Shown here piece after piece: positions 4,994 to 5,729 of a stretch of 5,729 nt of DNA. Positions within the stretch are counted from its first letter, which is position 1; every line of letters starts with the position of its first letter. The position numbers were made by a program, and so were the translations under genes. Source of the stretch: Candidatus Sediminicultor secundus. Its GTDB lineage: Bacteria; Atribacterota; JS1; SB-45; 34-128. The DNA is taken from positions 1 through 5,729 of the forward strand of contig NCRO01000268.1 of NCBI GenBank assembly GCA_002849045.2, written 5' to 3'. Below the pieces are notes generated by a model. It was not told the origin of the DNA and made no database searches. It worked only from the letters and a program-made list of their open reading frames with translations.

Positions 4994-5013
4994 AATTAAA
5001 AAGAGGTGGTGTT

Positions 5014-5394
5014 TTGGATAAAAACTCATTAGCTATTGCAAAAATGGCTGCAGCAGCTGCTGAAGATAAAAAAGCAAAAAACACAGCAATATTAAAAATA
5101 AGCAAATTAACTCTAATTGCGGATTATTTTGTAATCACCAGTGGTGGTTCAGAACCTCAACTAAAAGCAATAAGCAATTTTATTACGAGGAAATTAAAAG
5201 AAAATAAAATTAGATTACTGCATTATGAAGGCAAGCCTGAGACGGGATGGATATTATTGGATTATGGTGATATAATAGTTCATATATTTTCCAAAGAGAA
5301 AAGGGATTTTTATGACTTGGAATATATTTGGCAGGAAGCAAAGAAAATTCGCTTATTAAAGAGAAAGAAAATATTAAAGGAGGAAGAACAATGA
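5014..5394 (+). CDS. rsfS: Ribosome silencing factor RsfS
   Basis: RsfS (RsfA, Iojap family) binds ribosomal protein uL14 on the large subunit and blocks joining with the small subunit, lowering translation when nutrients are short. The 126 residues cover the whole domain: helix LAIAKMAAAAAEDKKA (6-21), DYFVITSG (37-44), GKPETGWILLDYGDIIVHIF (73-92) and FYDLEYIWQEA (99-109). A Lys-rich tail (110-126) makes it slightly longer than the usual 105-118 residues. The start is TTG at 5014, supported by the strong site gaggtgg (5003-5009) and by the normal family N-terminus; there is no nearby ATG. It lies in the usual nadD-yqeK neighbourhood, but is separated from the LCP gene by 443 bp of repeats, so it probably has its own promoter. 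The stop TGA overlaps the next ATG (ATGA). Identification is strong. Confidence 0.93.
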   Translation: MDKNSLAIAKMAAAAAEDKKAKNTAILKISKLTLIADYFVITSGGSEPQLKAISNFITRKLKENKIRLLHYEGKPETGWILLDYGDIIVHIFSKEKRDFYDLEYIWQEAKKIRLLKRKKILKEEEQ

Positions 5395-5729
5395 GTGCAA
5401 ATGAAGAAGGCAAAGGAAATTGGGTTTTCGGATTAATAATATTAGCTGTTGGCACTATTTTTATAGTTGAAAATTTTACTGATTTAGAAATATGGGGAAG
5501 AGTATGGAATTTATGGCCAGTAATTTTACTTATTTGGGGAATTAAAGAAATATGGCAAAATAAATCTATTCTTTTTGGAGTAATATTAATAGCAATAGGA
5601 ACTATCTTTTTAGCTAAATATTTTTTCGATTTTGTAATATCAGAAAATATCTGGAAATTTTGGCCAATATTGATAATTGCCCTGGGAATCGATCAAATTT
5701 TTAAATCCTTTAGAGGAATTAGAACTAGA
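5391..5729 (+). CDS. LiaI/LiaF-like (DUF5668-type) membrane protein, 3' end missing
   Basis: The first 113 codons are present with no stop before the window end. The ATG at 5391 overlaps the rsfS TGA by four bases (ATGA) and has aaaggagg (5376-5383) 7 nt upstream, so it is translationally coupled to rsfS. After a short polar N-terminus (1-10) come four hydrophobic segments arranged as two similar halves: GLIILAVGTIFIVENF (14-29) and LWPVILLIWGIKEIW (41-55), then GVILIAIGTIFLAKYF (63-78) and FWPILIIALGIDQIF (90-104). The hairpin pattern G-x-I-L-I-x-x-G-T-x-F followed by W-P-x-x-L-I is that of the LiaI-LiaF-like membrane region, found in cell-envelope stress proteins and many proteins of unknown role. 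Whether a C-terminal LiaF/toast-rack domain follows cannot be seen. Confidence 0.85.
   Translation, partial: MSANEEGKGNWVFGLIILAVGTIFIVENFTDLEIWGRVWNLWPVILLIWGIKEIWQNKSILFGVILIAIGTIFLAKYFFDFVISENIWKFWPILIIALGIDQIFKSFRGIRTR

Larger units (their letters stand above)
4574..4995. repeat. 33-bp inverted repeat bracketing the lytR-rsfS spacer
   Basis: Arms 4574-4606 and 4963-4995 are reverse complements with 32 of 33 positions matching (the only mismatch is 4600/4969); the outer 26 bp are perfect. They enclose 356 bp and fill nearly the whole spacer between the LCP gene and rsfS. The arms are themselves 7-bp arrays on opposite strands (TAGTGAA on the left, ATTCACT on the right). No target-site duplication is visible outside them, and there is no ORF inside. 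Confidence 0.75.

Noticed and set aside
4574..4995. Classical MITE with terminal inverted repeats
   Set aside because: No target-site duplication flanks the arms, and the arms are heptad arrays seen elsewhere in the window, so a repeat-derived inversion is as likely. Kept as a finding, not called as a mobile element.
4571..5013. Small RNA or tRNA gene in the lytR-rsfS spacer
   Set aside because: No tRNA-like arms or known RNA family pattern were recognised; visible structure is explained by the hairpin repeat, inverted repeats and heptads.

Overview
The window comes from an AT-rich bacterial chromosome using the standard bacterial code (TAA, TAG and TGA all end recognisable genes). All genes read on the + strand. 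The set nadD, yqeK, an LCP-family (LytR-CpsA-Psr) gene and rsfS in this order is the arrangement known from Firmicutes and some related deep lineages. With a DUF1844 protein and such low G+C, an uncultured Atribacterota-like or clostridia-like bacterium seems plausible. That placement is inference; nothing here fixes the phylum.

Layout. 1-274: non-coding, mostly a degenerate 7-bp repeat array. 275-673: DUF1844 protein with a very charged N-terminus. 674-788: short spacer with a 29-bp hairpin repeat. 789-1769: exported TPR protein with an acidic tail. 1770-2130: spacer built from 7-bp repeat units. 2131-2742: nadD (NAD synthesis), apparently starting at a rare ATT codon. 2743-2813: spacer with a strong inverted repeat. 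2814-3386: yqeK (HD-domain Ap4A hydrolase), overlapping by one base the LCP gene at 3386-4570. 4571-5013: 443-bp spacer with 7-bp arrays, a second copy of the hairpin repeat and a 33-bp inverted repeat. 5014-5394: rsfS (ribosome silencing factor). 5391-5729: start of a LiaI/LiaF-like membrane protein (DUF5668 type), cut by the window end.

The genes are mostly housekeeping: NAD supply, removal of the alarmone-like Ap4A, attachment of glycopolymers to the wall or envelope, and ribosome shutdown in poor conditions. yqeK-lytR and rsfS-DUF5668 are translationally coupled pairs; the repeat-filled spacers separate the other units.

The unusual part is the spacer DNA. The long spacers are built from 7-bp units that stay in one phase for up to 23 units. 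In four arrays I counted by hand, 281 of 490 positions equal the base 7 bp downstream (57%), against roughly 30% expected from the composition. The heptad words differ between arrays but some recur in distant spacers. At two genes (TPR and LCP) the TAG stop codon is itself the first unit of a TAG-containing heptad array. The pattern resembles the heptanucleotide STRR repeats of filamentous cyanobacteria, but with many different words.
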